Assembly: GCA_902464495.1 (NCBI GenBank)
Contig: CABQJK010000070.1
Span: forward strand, 1 to 5,216
Length of the DNA: 5,216 nt
Direction: 5' to 3'
Source of the DNA: an uncultured Collinsella sp.
GTDB lineage: Bacteria; Actinomycetota; Coriobacteriia; Coriobacteriales; Coriobacteriaceae
A program made the position numbers and the translations under genes. Shown here piece after piece: positions 1-4,978 of this stretch; the stretch's first letter is position 1, and each line of letters starts with the position of its first letter. The notes beneath the pieces were generated by a model that was not told the origin of the DNA, ran no database searches, and saw only the letters and a list, made by a program, of their open reading frames with translations.

Positions 1-19
1 ACCCAGCCATTTGAGGTGT

Positions 20-34
20 GCCTTGTTTCAAGGC
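20..34 (-). repeat. Perfect 6-bp inverted repeat at the predicted transcript 5' end
   Basis: GCCTTG and CAAGGC flank a 3-nt loop, a perfect palindrome. Its outer edge coincides with the expected +1 of the promoter at 41-68, so the leftward transcript would begin almost exactly with this hairpin. It could act as a 5'-protective stem or as an operator overlapping the start site. There is no T-run after it in the direction of transcription, so it is not a terminator. Confidence 0.5.
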
Positions 35-40
35 TTGATT

Positions 41-68
41 AGTATAACCAAGGACACGCTCCGGTCAA
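41..68 (-). promoter_or_regulatory. Strong sigma70-type promoter reading leftward out of the window
   Basis: On the minus strand there is a -35 TTGACC (63-68), a 16-nt spacer and a -10 TATACT (41-46), each matching consensus at five of six positions. An A/T tract (about 74-91, with AAAAAC and TTTTTTAAAA blocks) lies immediately upstream of the -35 box and resembles an UP element, as seen at stable-RNA and ribosomal-protein promoters. The predicted start is near 33-35. The promoter lies downstream of the antitoxin stop and points away from it, so it serves whatever lies beyond position 1. This is a consensus match by eye, with no experimental support. Confidence 0.7.
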
Positions 69-143
69 CCGAGAATTTTAAAAAAGTTTTTGAGCACGGC
101 GGCAGCCGCAACCTCGGCCCCACAGAGCAGCACGTCAGAGGCA

Positions 144-431
144 TCAACCGACCGCAAGAAGTTTCTCGCTCAGGGCCACACGAGCAAACTCACTTGGCGT
201 CATCCCCTCGGCTGCCGCCCTTCGGCGAATCGCCTCCTTCATTCCTAGGGGAATCTTGACCGATAGCGTTGCCGTCCCCTCACTTGAGAGCGGGGGCCGC
301 CCGTGCACGATCCCCCCAACGGTGTGTTCGCCATCCGGAAACTCGCCATGCTCGTACGACTCGCACCACGTGTCAATCATTTCGTCCGTTACAACCTGAC
401 CATTAGCGGCCGTATATGTCTTGCCCATCAT
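144..431 (-). CDS. CopG/ribbon-helix-helix antitoxin-like protein
   Basis: This 95-residue protein is probably the antitoxin and autorepressor of the module. The C-terminal half has the ribbon-helix-helix pattern: a strand TATLSVKIP (residues 53-61), then helix KEAIRRRAAAEG (65-76), then TPSEFARVALSEKLL (78-92). The N-terminal half (1-50) is acidic and includes TDEMIDTWCESYEHGEF; it would be the toxin-neutralising part. A C-terminal DNA-binding domain after an N-terminal neutralising region resembles the BrnA layout rather than CcdA or ParD. The start ATG overlaps the toxin stop in ATGA, with AAAGGGG just upstream, so translation is coupled to the toxin. A second ATG follows directly and could also start translation. 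The RHH call is firm; the antitoxin role is inferred from the neighbour. I do not recognise a named family. Confidence 0.85.
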   Translation of the reverse strand: MMGKTYTAANGQVVTDEMIDTWCESYEHGEFPDGEHTVGGIVHGRPPLSSEGTATLSVKIPLGMKEAIRRRAAAEGMTPSEFARVALSEKLLAVG

Positions 432-695
432 CGACCCCTTTGCCGAGCTCGCTCAATCTCTTGCCAGAATTTCTTCTGAACCGGAGACAACGCATGAATG
501 ATGAGCCATCCACGAATAAGTTCGACCGCAACGAGCTCCACACTCCGACCGTTCGGAAGCCATCCAATCGCAAGCCATCTCGGCGGCTCGTCTTCCGACT
601 CACGACGAATACACTCAGTGACTGCGAGCCAAGTGCCATACACCTGCTTTTTCGTCAGGTGCTTTTTTGGCGTTGGGATGAATCTCCACGTCCAT
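428..695 (-). CDS. Small toxin-like protein with an apparent frameshift in an A6 run
   Basis: The uninterrupted part is a 71-residue ORF beginning at a GTG (641-643) that has no ribosome binding site. A better start is the ATG at 693-695, which lies 7 nt after GGAGGGG. That frame reads MDVEIHPNAKK, then meets six A residues (plus-strand T at 663-668) and stops at TGA 615-617 after 26 codons. With five A residues it would continue as HLTKKQVYGTW into the long ORF, giving 88 residues. The product has an N-terminal strand, an HLTKKQV helix, basic and strand-rich segments (RWLAIGWLP, SVELVAVEL), and ends with GWLIIHALSPVQKKFWQEI. This resembles small RelE/BrnT-type RNase toxins in size and layout, but I cannot assign a family. 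It precedes and overlaps the antitoxin. Status is open: disrupted gene, slippage-expressed gene, or sequence error. Confidence 0.7.
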
Positions 696-702
696 GCATC
701 TT

Positions 703-709
703 CCCCTCC
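703..709 (-). promoter_or_regulatory. Ribosome binding site that decides the toxin start
   Basis: GGAGGGG on the minus strand lies 7 nt before the ATG at 693-695. It is the only strong Shine-Dalgarno near the toxin gene, and it supports that ATG rather than the GTG 51 nt further downstream, which keeps the long frame open but has no comparable site. Confidence 0.65.
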
Positions 710-720
710 ATCTTACCCAA

Positions 721-735
721 TTTCGTATGACGAAA
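721..735 (-). promoter_or_regulatory. Palindrome upstream of the toxin-antitoxin pair, candidate operator
   Basis: TTTCGT and ACGAAA flank a 3-nt centre, a perfect inverted repeat in the 58-nt gap between the DUF192 stop and the toxin start. A weak -10-like TAAGAT (710-715) follows it on the minus strand; I see no good -35 box. RHH antitoxins commonly repress their own operon by binding short palindromes at the promoter, so this is a plausible autoregulatory site. No T-run follows, so it is a poor terminator for the pilus operon. The function is inferred. Confidence 0.4.
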
Positions 736-753
736 GTCCGCTGTCGCCATTTC

Positions 754-1113
754 TTAAGCCGGTACTCGTTGAAAAGCAGGGGGCGATGCGAGCATTGAGG
801 GGCGTTCTAGCACGGCCCAGGCGCATGGGTGGGAGCACATGCGCCAAGGGCGAACGTTTTCGTAGCATGCGAGGACGTTGCCGCTGCGATCGATGAAGGC
901 AATATCGATGGGATAGGCCATAAAGCACGTGTGGACCGAGGAACATTGCGGGAACGCCATGACGAGCGGAAGGCCGCCAGCCGTGATCGGCGACCGCCCC
1001 AGCATGCCGCGCAGGCGTGCGGCAAACGACTCCGCCACCACAAACTCTGCCGGCGTCCAGACCAACCTGTTGAGCGCCCGCGCGTAGGCGATGTAGGACG
1101 AAACCGCAGTCAC
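754..1113 (-). CDS. DUF192 family protein
   Basis: This protein of about 119 residues matches the DUF192 family (PF02643) along most of its length. Numbered from the GTG start, visible hallmarks are FAARLRGMLGR (30-40), a cysteine followed by SSVHTCFM (57-65), then PIDIAFID (68-75), and later ENVRPWR. The biochemical function of the family is not established. No signal peptide is evident. I chose GTG at 1113 because it overlaps the preceding TadE-like stop as GTGA and has GGGGGTGG just upstream; an in-frame ATG at 1134 would add seven residues. It is the last gene of the pilus operon and appears translationally coupled to it, which suggests a role linked to pilus substrates or envelope export. 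That role is inference. Confidence 0.88.
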   Translation of the reverse strand: MTAVSSYIAYARALNRLVWTPAEFVVAESFAARLRGMLGRSPITAGGLPLVMAFPQCSSVHTCFMAYPIDIAFIDRSGNVLACYENVRPWRMCSHPCAWAVLERPSMLASPPAFQRVPA

Positions 1114-1586
1114 ATAACCACCCCCGGACGCCATGGGTCGATCGTTACCACGCGCTCATGCGACAACTGTGCCGGCGCACCCAAAGAGAGACCGGCAATG
1201 CTCAGCGAGCTCGGCCATGGCTCGTAGTGCATGGTGCAGGTATAGGTCCTAAACGTTCCGGATAGAGAGAGCAGGCCACCGTCCGATGCCGCCGCACCTT
1301 GTTCACTCGACACTTCGATCTGCAAGTCATAGCCTTCCATGGCATTCAGAATCTGAGTCTGGACCGTCGCCGAGGCATCAATGGAGCTTTCGCCGCCCTC
1401 CCCTTCCGGCGCCACGGCATGCGCCAGCACGATATCGGGCACCACGCGGTCGAAACGCGCGACCGCACTGGCAAAGATCATGACGTTGTACACGATGAGC
1501 GCCAAAACCAGCAGGACAGGCGTAACCACGGCCATCTCGACCGTTGCCTGAGCACGTTCCTCGCGCATGATTGCACGAGCGCTCAT
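1110..1586 (-). CDS. TadE-like pseudopilin (second copy)
   Basis: This 158-residue protein has a TadE-like N-terminus: REERA (8-12), then QATVE (13-17), then a hydrophobic segment of about 22 residues (18-39) with a proline near its start (TPVLL). The rest is a small extracytoplasmic domain with a late cysteine (YTCTM). TadE proteins are minor pilins, or pseudopilins, cut by the Tad prepilin peptidase and needed for Flp pilus assembly. Predicted cleavage falls between A12 and Q13, with the conserved glutamate at +5. The ATG overlaps the stop of the TadG-like gene by one base (TAATG), with GGTGGG as a weak ribosome binding site. The TGA overlaps the DUF192 GTG. The family call rests on the N-terminus; the C-terminal domain is not recognisable. 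Confidence 0.85.
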   Translation of the reverse strand: MSARAIMREERAQATVEMAVVTPVLLVLALIVYNVMIFASAVARFDRVVPDIVLAHAVAPEGEGGESSIDASATVQTQILNAMEGYDLQIEVSSEQGAAASDGGLLSLSGTFRTYTCTMHYEPWPSSLSIAGLSLGAPAQLSHERVVTIDPWRPGVVM

Positions 1587-3751
1587 TACGACCCACCGCC
1601 CAAGGCGCCCACCAGCGTGGCGACATCGACGGTAAGCGGGATGGACCCGCCGCCGGGCAGAGGAATCTCCGCAAGCGTGAACACCGTGCCACTGATGGTG
1701 CGCTCGACTTGATACTCCAAGGCTTCGCAAAGCGCCTTGGGATCGGTCACGCCCAGCGGGATACTTCGCAGCTTGTCCTGCGCTTTAGAAAGACCCGTGA
1801 TGTCTGAGCCCGGACTCCTAATGACGTTGGCAGTATCGGTCAGCACGGGCTTTCGTAGGCGCAGGTCGCACGGCTCGAGCCCGAGGGCCGCCACGGAAGA
1901 CGAGACCGTGTCGCCGAGCCACGATGCAATGGAACCCAGTGCGCCGCTACCCCCTCCCAAGTCATTGATCATCTCGCCCATGAGTTCGTCGGCCGAGCCT
2001 TGGATATCCCCGTATCCTACGAGCAGCCGTCCCCAAACATCCATGACGCCGTCGAGTACGCCGGCAACGCCACCCGAGCGCTCCTCCAGTGTCGAGAAAA
2101 ACCGCGAAAGGACGTTGTTCTGTGCAGTAGCGTCATCGGGTGCCAGGACCGCGGCCGAGATCGCACCGCGGCTGCCCAGCTCGACCGCCGTGTTAAACGA
2201 GGAGTTGAGTTCGTCAGGGCTGGAGATATCACCCGAAGCCGCAAAGGCGATCACGCCGTTGCGACCGGGCGGGGCGATACGCGGACGCTCGCCCGAAAGC
2301 GCTTTGATGGCCTGATCAAACGCATTACCCGCACGATCGGCCTCGTCCTCGGTTTGACGCATGAGCTCAAGTTCCTTGTTGCGAAATTCGACGTACTTCT
2401 CCAAGGCCCTTTTGAACTCGTCAAAGTGGTACTCGAAGCCCCTTTCGACGGAAGTCGTTGCAATCGCGACGTAACCCAAAGACGAAACACCAAAATGGCA
2501 TTCGCTGCATGTTTCATGGCCGTCAAAAGCCGCGACAGACGCCAGCCCACCAGGCGTTCCCTTTTTGTAATTTGGGCAGTCAGTTCCGTAATGCAGATAG
2601 GACACTTTATTTAGTTCACTCGTTGGCCAACGTGCATCGGTGTAAAGTTCAGTCGTCCGTGCCTCATCTGGATTTCGCGGAAGAAAGGGGATGTAGGTGG
2701 AAACCTTTCCGTCCTCTTCAGCTATATACGCCCGTTCAACTTCTTCACTCGCGTAAGCGAAGAACGCCTTTCGCGCAGCAGAATCTGCCTGTTTTTCCGG
2801 ACTCTCACCAAGTGGCTTCTCGTTTGCCAAGCGCACTCGGTAATATGTCTTCGCACGATTGAGTGCAATTTGTGGCTCCCAGTCAATGCTCGAGACATAA
2901 TGCTTGTTCCGCTCGCCTGAAAGCTCTGTCAAACTACCCACACGCTCCCACATACATGAGCAGCTACCAACCGACCCTTTATCCGACCCACCGCAATCCG
3001 CCAGCCAGGCGCGCTCTTTGGCCTTCGCCGTCTCCTCGGAAGCCTTCCGCAGCTCCTCGGCCGCATACTCCAAATCTTCCGATGTGTCTTTAATCGCATC
3101 GGTCGAGATCTCGGAACCCTTGAGCGCAACGAAATCCGACTCGGATGTCCGAGGCACGGCAAGCGCCGTTCCGGTATACGTCACGCTATCGGTATCCTGC
3201 GCCGACACCGCCTGCGTAGCTCGCGCGGCGACCAGATACGGTAAAGCCGTCTCGATTTTCTGTAAGCCTTCCGATGCGCTTTTGGCAAACTTGTTGCGCG
3301 TTTTAATAATCTCAATTCCAGTATCGACCATATTGCCGGCAACCGGCTCGGCACCCGGAATGAGGATGGCGACCAAGCCGGTGCCAATCGTGGCAAACCC
3401 CGCTAGTCCCAAGCTCAAGATGCTCGCATCCACCACCGTGGCTGCCGTGTGATAGGACGACACCACGTTGGCGCCCGCCAGAGCACCACTATCGGCAGCC
3501 ACCTGGGTGTCCCCCGCACGTGACATGCTCCATATCGCCGCGGTCGATGAAAACAACAGCGTGAGCACCACCAGGATGACCACCGCAGAGGAGAGCGTGG
3601 TGTAGGCACCGTCTTCGATAAACAGGTCGACGCCGGCGCGACCCATAAAGCCGCCCCGCTTGCGGTGAGTGCCCGGCCGACAACGGTCTGCAAGCCCTCG
3701 CGTCGCCCGCAGCAGGCAGCGTTTAATCCCACGCAGCAATCCACGAATCAT
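1586..3751 (-). CDS. TadG-like Tad-domain protein with a cysteine-rich insert
   Basis: This 721-residue protein is probably an envelope-anchored minor component of the Flp pilus machine. A basic N-terminus (1-50) is followed by a membrane segment (about 54-74) and the Tad-domain signature DTQVAADSGALAGA (81-94), which matches the Q-x-AAD-x-x-ALAGA pattern of PF13400. A second hydrophobic stretch lies at 111-131. Predicted helical or coiled regions span about 217-248 and 443-485. Between them are two cysteine groups: C253, C264, C266, and H387, C392, C415, C418, H419. A segment RIAPPGRNG (491-499) follows, then a glycine- and serine-rich C-terminal region. The N-terminus lacks the +5 glutamate of the pseudopilins, so it may not be processed. 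The start is the ATG preceded by GGAGGGAG; it overlaps the TadE-like stop by 29 nt. ATG 3646 is an alternative that shortens the basic tail. It is much longer than a minimal Tad-domain protein. The role beyond pilus assembly is unknown. Confidence 0.82.
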   Translation of the reverse strand: MIRGLLRGIKRCLLRATRGLADRCRPGTHRKRGGFMGRAGVDLFIEDGAYTTLSSAVVILVVLTLLFSSTAAIWSMSRAGDTQVAADSGALAGANVVSSYHTAATVVDASILSLGLAGFATIGTGLVAILIPGAEPVAGNMVDTGIEIIKTRNKFAKSASEGLQKIETALPYLVAARATQAVSAQDTDSVTYTGTALAVPRTSESDFVALKGSEISTDAIKDTSEDLEYAAEELRKASEETAKAKERAWLADCGGSDKGSVGSCSCMWERVGSLTELSGERNKHYVSSIDWEPQIALNRAKTYYRVRLANEKPLGESPEKQADSAARKAFFAYASEEVERAYIAEEDGKVSTYIPFLPRNPDEARTTELYTDARWPTSELNKVSYLHYGTDCPNYKKGTPGGLASVAAFDGHETCSECHFGVSSLGYVAIATTSVERGFEYHFDEFKRALEKYVEFRNKELELMRQTEDEADRAGNAFDQAIKALSGERPRIAPPGRNGVIAFAASGDISSPDELNSSFNTAVELGSRGAISAAVLAPDDATAQNNVLSRFFSTLEERSGGVAGVLDGVMDVWGRLLVGYGDIQGSADELMGEMINDLGGGSGALGSIASWLGDTVSSSVAALGLEPCDLRLRKPVLTDTANVIRSPGSDITGLSKAQDKLRSIPLGVTDPKALCEALEYQVERTISGTVFTLAEIPLPGGGSIPLTVDVATLVGALGGGS

Positions 3752-4259
3752 AATCTCCCTCCAGCCATTCGGGACGCGATTGATACGAAACATCGACTTT
3801 GAGCTCGATATAGCCGCCCTCGCCCGCACTGCCCATGGCCTGAGCAAATGCACCAATCACGGGCAACGGCTTGACCTCGCCAACAACGGACACAGACGAA
3901 ACGCCACCCGCGCCGGCCCGGCCAAGCTCGATATCCCACGACAGCGGCCCGCCGGCATGGAAGATCGAGACATTGGGCACCGCGGCAAGTCGACGACGGG
4001 CAAACTCCTTAAGGTCGTCGTCTTCCGCCGTCGTCGTGGTCATGAGCCGCGCGGTCTCGGCGGCGGCAGACTCCATAACCGCGCGCGTATAGAGCAGGCA
4101 CACCGGTTGTAGCGCGAGAAGGATGAGCGTCAGAAACGTCGGCAGCAAAAAGGCAGCCTCGACCGTAGACTGCGCCCGGTCCTCGCGCGCAATATCAATA
4201 CAACGCGATGTCCTTAGCGCCCGCAGCGGCGTCGATAACCAATGTCGAGGCAACGCCAT
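3723..4259 (-). CDS. tadE: TadE-like pseudopilin
   Basis: The protein has 178 residues from ATG 4259. The key segment is REDRA (25-29), QSTVE (30-34) and a hydrophobic stretch with LLPTFLTLILLAL (35-57), followed by the alanine-rich MESAAAETARLM typical of TadE after its membrane helix. The extracytoplasmic part ends in a strand-rich region (IELKVDVSYQSRPEWLEG). TadE is a pseudopilin needed for Flp pilus biogenesis and is cut by the Tad prepilin peptidase; the predicted site is A29/Q30, with glutamate at +5. The start is uncertain. ATG 4259 overlaps the previous gene by 65 nt and has only a weak ribosome binding site. An ATT at 4197-4199 overlaps the previous TGA as ATTGA, with AAGGA about 10 nt upstream, and would give a short leader like those of the other pseudopilins. 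Confidence 0.88.
   Translation of the reverse strand: MALPRHWLSTPLRALRTSRCIDIAREDRAQSTVEAAFLLPTFLTLILLALQPVCLLYTRAVMESAAAETARLMTTTTAEDDDLKEFARRRLAAVPNVSIFHAGGPLSWDIELGRAGAGGVSSVSVVGEVKPLPVIGAFAQAMGSAGEGGYIELKVDVSYQSRPEWLEGDYDSWIAAWD
3755..3762 (-). promoter_or_regulatory. Strong ribosome binding site of the TadG-like gene
   Basis: GGAGGGAG lies 3 nt before ATG 3751 (6 nt from the GGAGG core). It sits inside the end of the TadE-like gene and fixes the start well downstream of the first in-frame ATG at 3856, which has no comparable site. Confidence 0.75.
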
Positions 4260-4413
4260 GAGACGCCGCCCGCTCGACCAGCGCCGCCAGGCGCCCATCG
4301 GTGCCGGCGCGCCAGAGCCCCGCGATCGCCAGCACAATGGAAAGCAGAGCCACCGTGACGATGGCGTATTCGACGGTCGACTGGGCAGATTCCTCACGCA
4401 GAACGTCATGCAT
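4195..4413 (-). CDS. Small Flp/TadE-like pilin (72 residues)
   Basis: This small secreted or membrane pilin-like protein carries a class III-type prepilin leader: REESA (6-10), then QSTVEY (11-16), then a hydrophobic run to about residue 34. A mature form of 62 residues would result from cleavage at A10/Q11. The remaining 38 residues are alanine-rich and probably helical. It looks like a minor pilin intermediate between Flp (which keeps the EY pair) and TadE. ATG 4413 is chosen because GGAGGGG ends 7 nt upstream and the previous gene stops one base earlier; a longer in-frame ORF starts at 4500 but lacks such a site and would bury the leader. Confidence 0.8.
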   Translation of the reverse strand: MHDVLREESAQSTVEYAIVTVALLSIVLAIAGLWRAGTDGRLAALVERAASHGVASTLVIDAAAGAKDIALY

Positions 4414-4414
4414 T

Positions 4415-4978
4415 TCACAACCCCTCCTTTGAGCCCGCCGTCTTTGGAGCCAGGCGCACCGCGCGCAAGCGGCACGAGGCATCACCGGCATCCGCGGCAA
4501 CCGTCACCATGTCGACCCAGCCGCGTCCGTCACGCACGATGGCGCCCCAAACATTGCCCTTGATGTCGAGGTAGCCGCTCAGGGCCAGCTGCGCCGTGGG
4601 CACCTCGCGGTAGGTGCGCAACAGATCTGCCGCCGCCTCGGTCATCGGTCGATCCTCGGACCATGCAAGACGAACCGCAATCGCGTTGTCTGCAGAGGGC
4701 TCCGTTGCGCTGGCCGCCCGCTCGTCAAGCGCCTGCAAAAAGGTCCGAGCCGTGACGGCGGCATCCTGGACGCCCGCATCCCGCGCGTCTTCCGCTTGTG
4801 ACGCTACCGCCGAGCCCGATCCCAAATCGGCGGTAGCGTCTGGACGCTGCTGCCGCGCGGCGTTAAGCCCCCAAAGCACCGCCGCTATCGCCACGGTCAG
4901 GCAAGCAAACACCAGCAGCACCCCGATGGGGCGCTCGCCCTCTACAGGCTGTTGATGCCCTCGCTGATAGCGTTCCAT
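4415..4978 (-). CDS. Single-pass membrane protein of unknown family in the Tad operon
   Basis: I do not recognise this 187-residue protein. It has a hydrophilic N-terminus, one membrane segment (about 18-38, IGVLLVFACLTVAIAAVLWGL), a low-complexity Ala/Asp/Ser linker (45-75), a helical part (75-125) and a strand-rich end with SGYLDIKGNVWGAIV and DGRGWVDMVTVAAD (134-163), then CRLRAVRLAP. It would be anchored in the membrane with an extracytoplasmic domain. Lacking a SAF domain, it is not an obvious RcpC/CpaB. The strand-rich C-terminus might be an NTF2/VirB8-like fold, but that is a guess. ATG 4978 overlaps flp by 37 nt with a weak ribosome binding site; GTG 4921 would start just before the membrane segment but also lacks a good site. 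It ends one base before the small pilin start. The linker codons form the inverted repeat at 4800-4840. Confidence 0.75.
   Translation of the reverse strand: MERYQRGHQQPVEGERPIGVLLVFACLTVAIAAVLWGLNAARQQRPDATADLGSGSAVASQAEDARDAGVQDAAVTARTFLQALDERAASATEPSADNAIAVRLAWSEDRPMTEAAADLLRTYREVPTAQLALSGYLDIKGNVWGAIVRDGRGWVDMVTVAADAGDASCRLRAVRLAPKTAGSKEGL
4421..4427 (-). promoter_or_regulatory. Ribosome binding site of the small pilin-like gene
   Basis: GGAGGGG on the minus strand lies 7 nt before ATG 4413 and overlaps the last codons of the upstream gene. It is one of the best matches in the window and sets the start of the 72-residue protein, excluding the upstream in-frame ATG at 4500. Confidence 0.75.
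4800..4840 (-). repeat. Perfect 14-bp inverted repeat, strong mRNA hairpin
   Basis: GACGCTACCGCCGA (4800-4813) and its exact reverse complement (4827-4840) flank a 13-nt loop. Ten of the 14 pairs are G-C, so the operon mRNA would fold into a very stable stem about 100 nt after the flp stop. It lies inside the coding sequence of the unknown membrane protein and encodes its Asp/Ala/Ser-rich linker (residues 47-60). No T-run follows on either strand, so a rho-independent terminator is unlikely. A barrier that protects the upstream flp message from 3' exonucleases is a reasonable inference. Confidence 0.75.

Larger units (their letters stand above)
1..143. other. Non-coding stretch between the antitoxin stop and the window edge
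   Basis: I see no convincing gene inside this stretch. It contains the leftward promoter and hairpin listed separately. An ORF on the plus strand at 11-259 runs antisense through the antitoxin gene, has no ribosome binding site and shows no recognisable protein features. I found no clear rho-independent terminator for the genes to the right; the A/T block at 74-91 is better read as an UP-like element. Confidence 0.5.

Noticed and set aside
641..668. Terminator-like stem CACCTG/CAGGTG followed by six T on the plus strand
   Set aside because: No plus-strand gene ends before it; the same bases encode the toxin on the minus strand, and in the minus direction no T-run follows the stem. The stem is only 6 bp.
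1717..1740. Inverted repeat CCAAGGC/GCCTTGG with a 10-nt gap inside the TadG-like gene
   Set aside because: Only 7 bp, in conserved-looking coding sequence, with no T-run; it could easily be chance.
2495..2509. CxxCH as proof of a c-type cytochrome
   Set aside because: A single minimal motif in a Tad-domain protein, with other Cys/His nearby, fits a metal knuckle or disulphide at least as well; no heme maturation context is visible.
2000..2614. Long plus-strand ORF (204 codons) and another at 1737-2315
   Set aside because: Both are antisense to the TadG-like gene, lack ribosome binding sites and recognisable domains, and are expected in GC-rich coding DNA.
3669..4112. Plus-strand ORF of 147 codons opposite the TadE-like gene
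   Set aside because: Low-complexity, Arg-rich shadow translation with no ribosome binding site; the minus strand carries a clear TadE-like protein.
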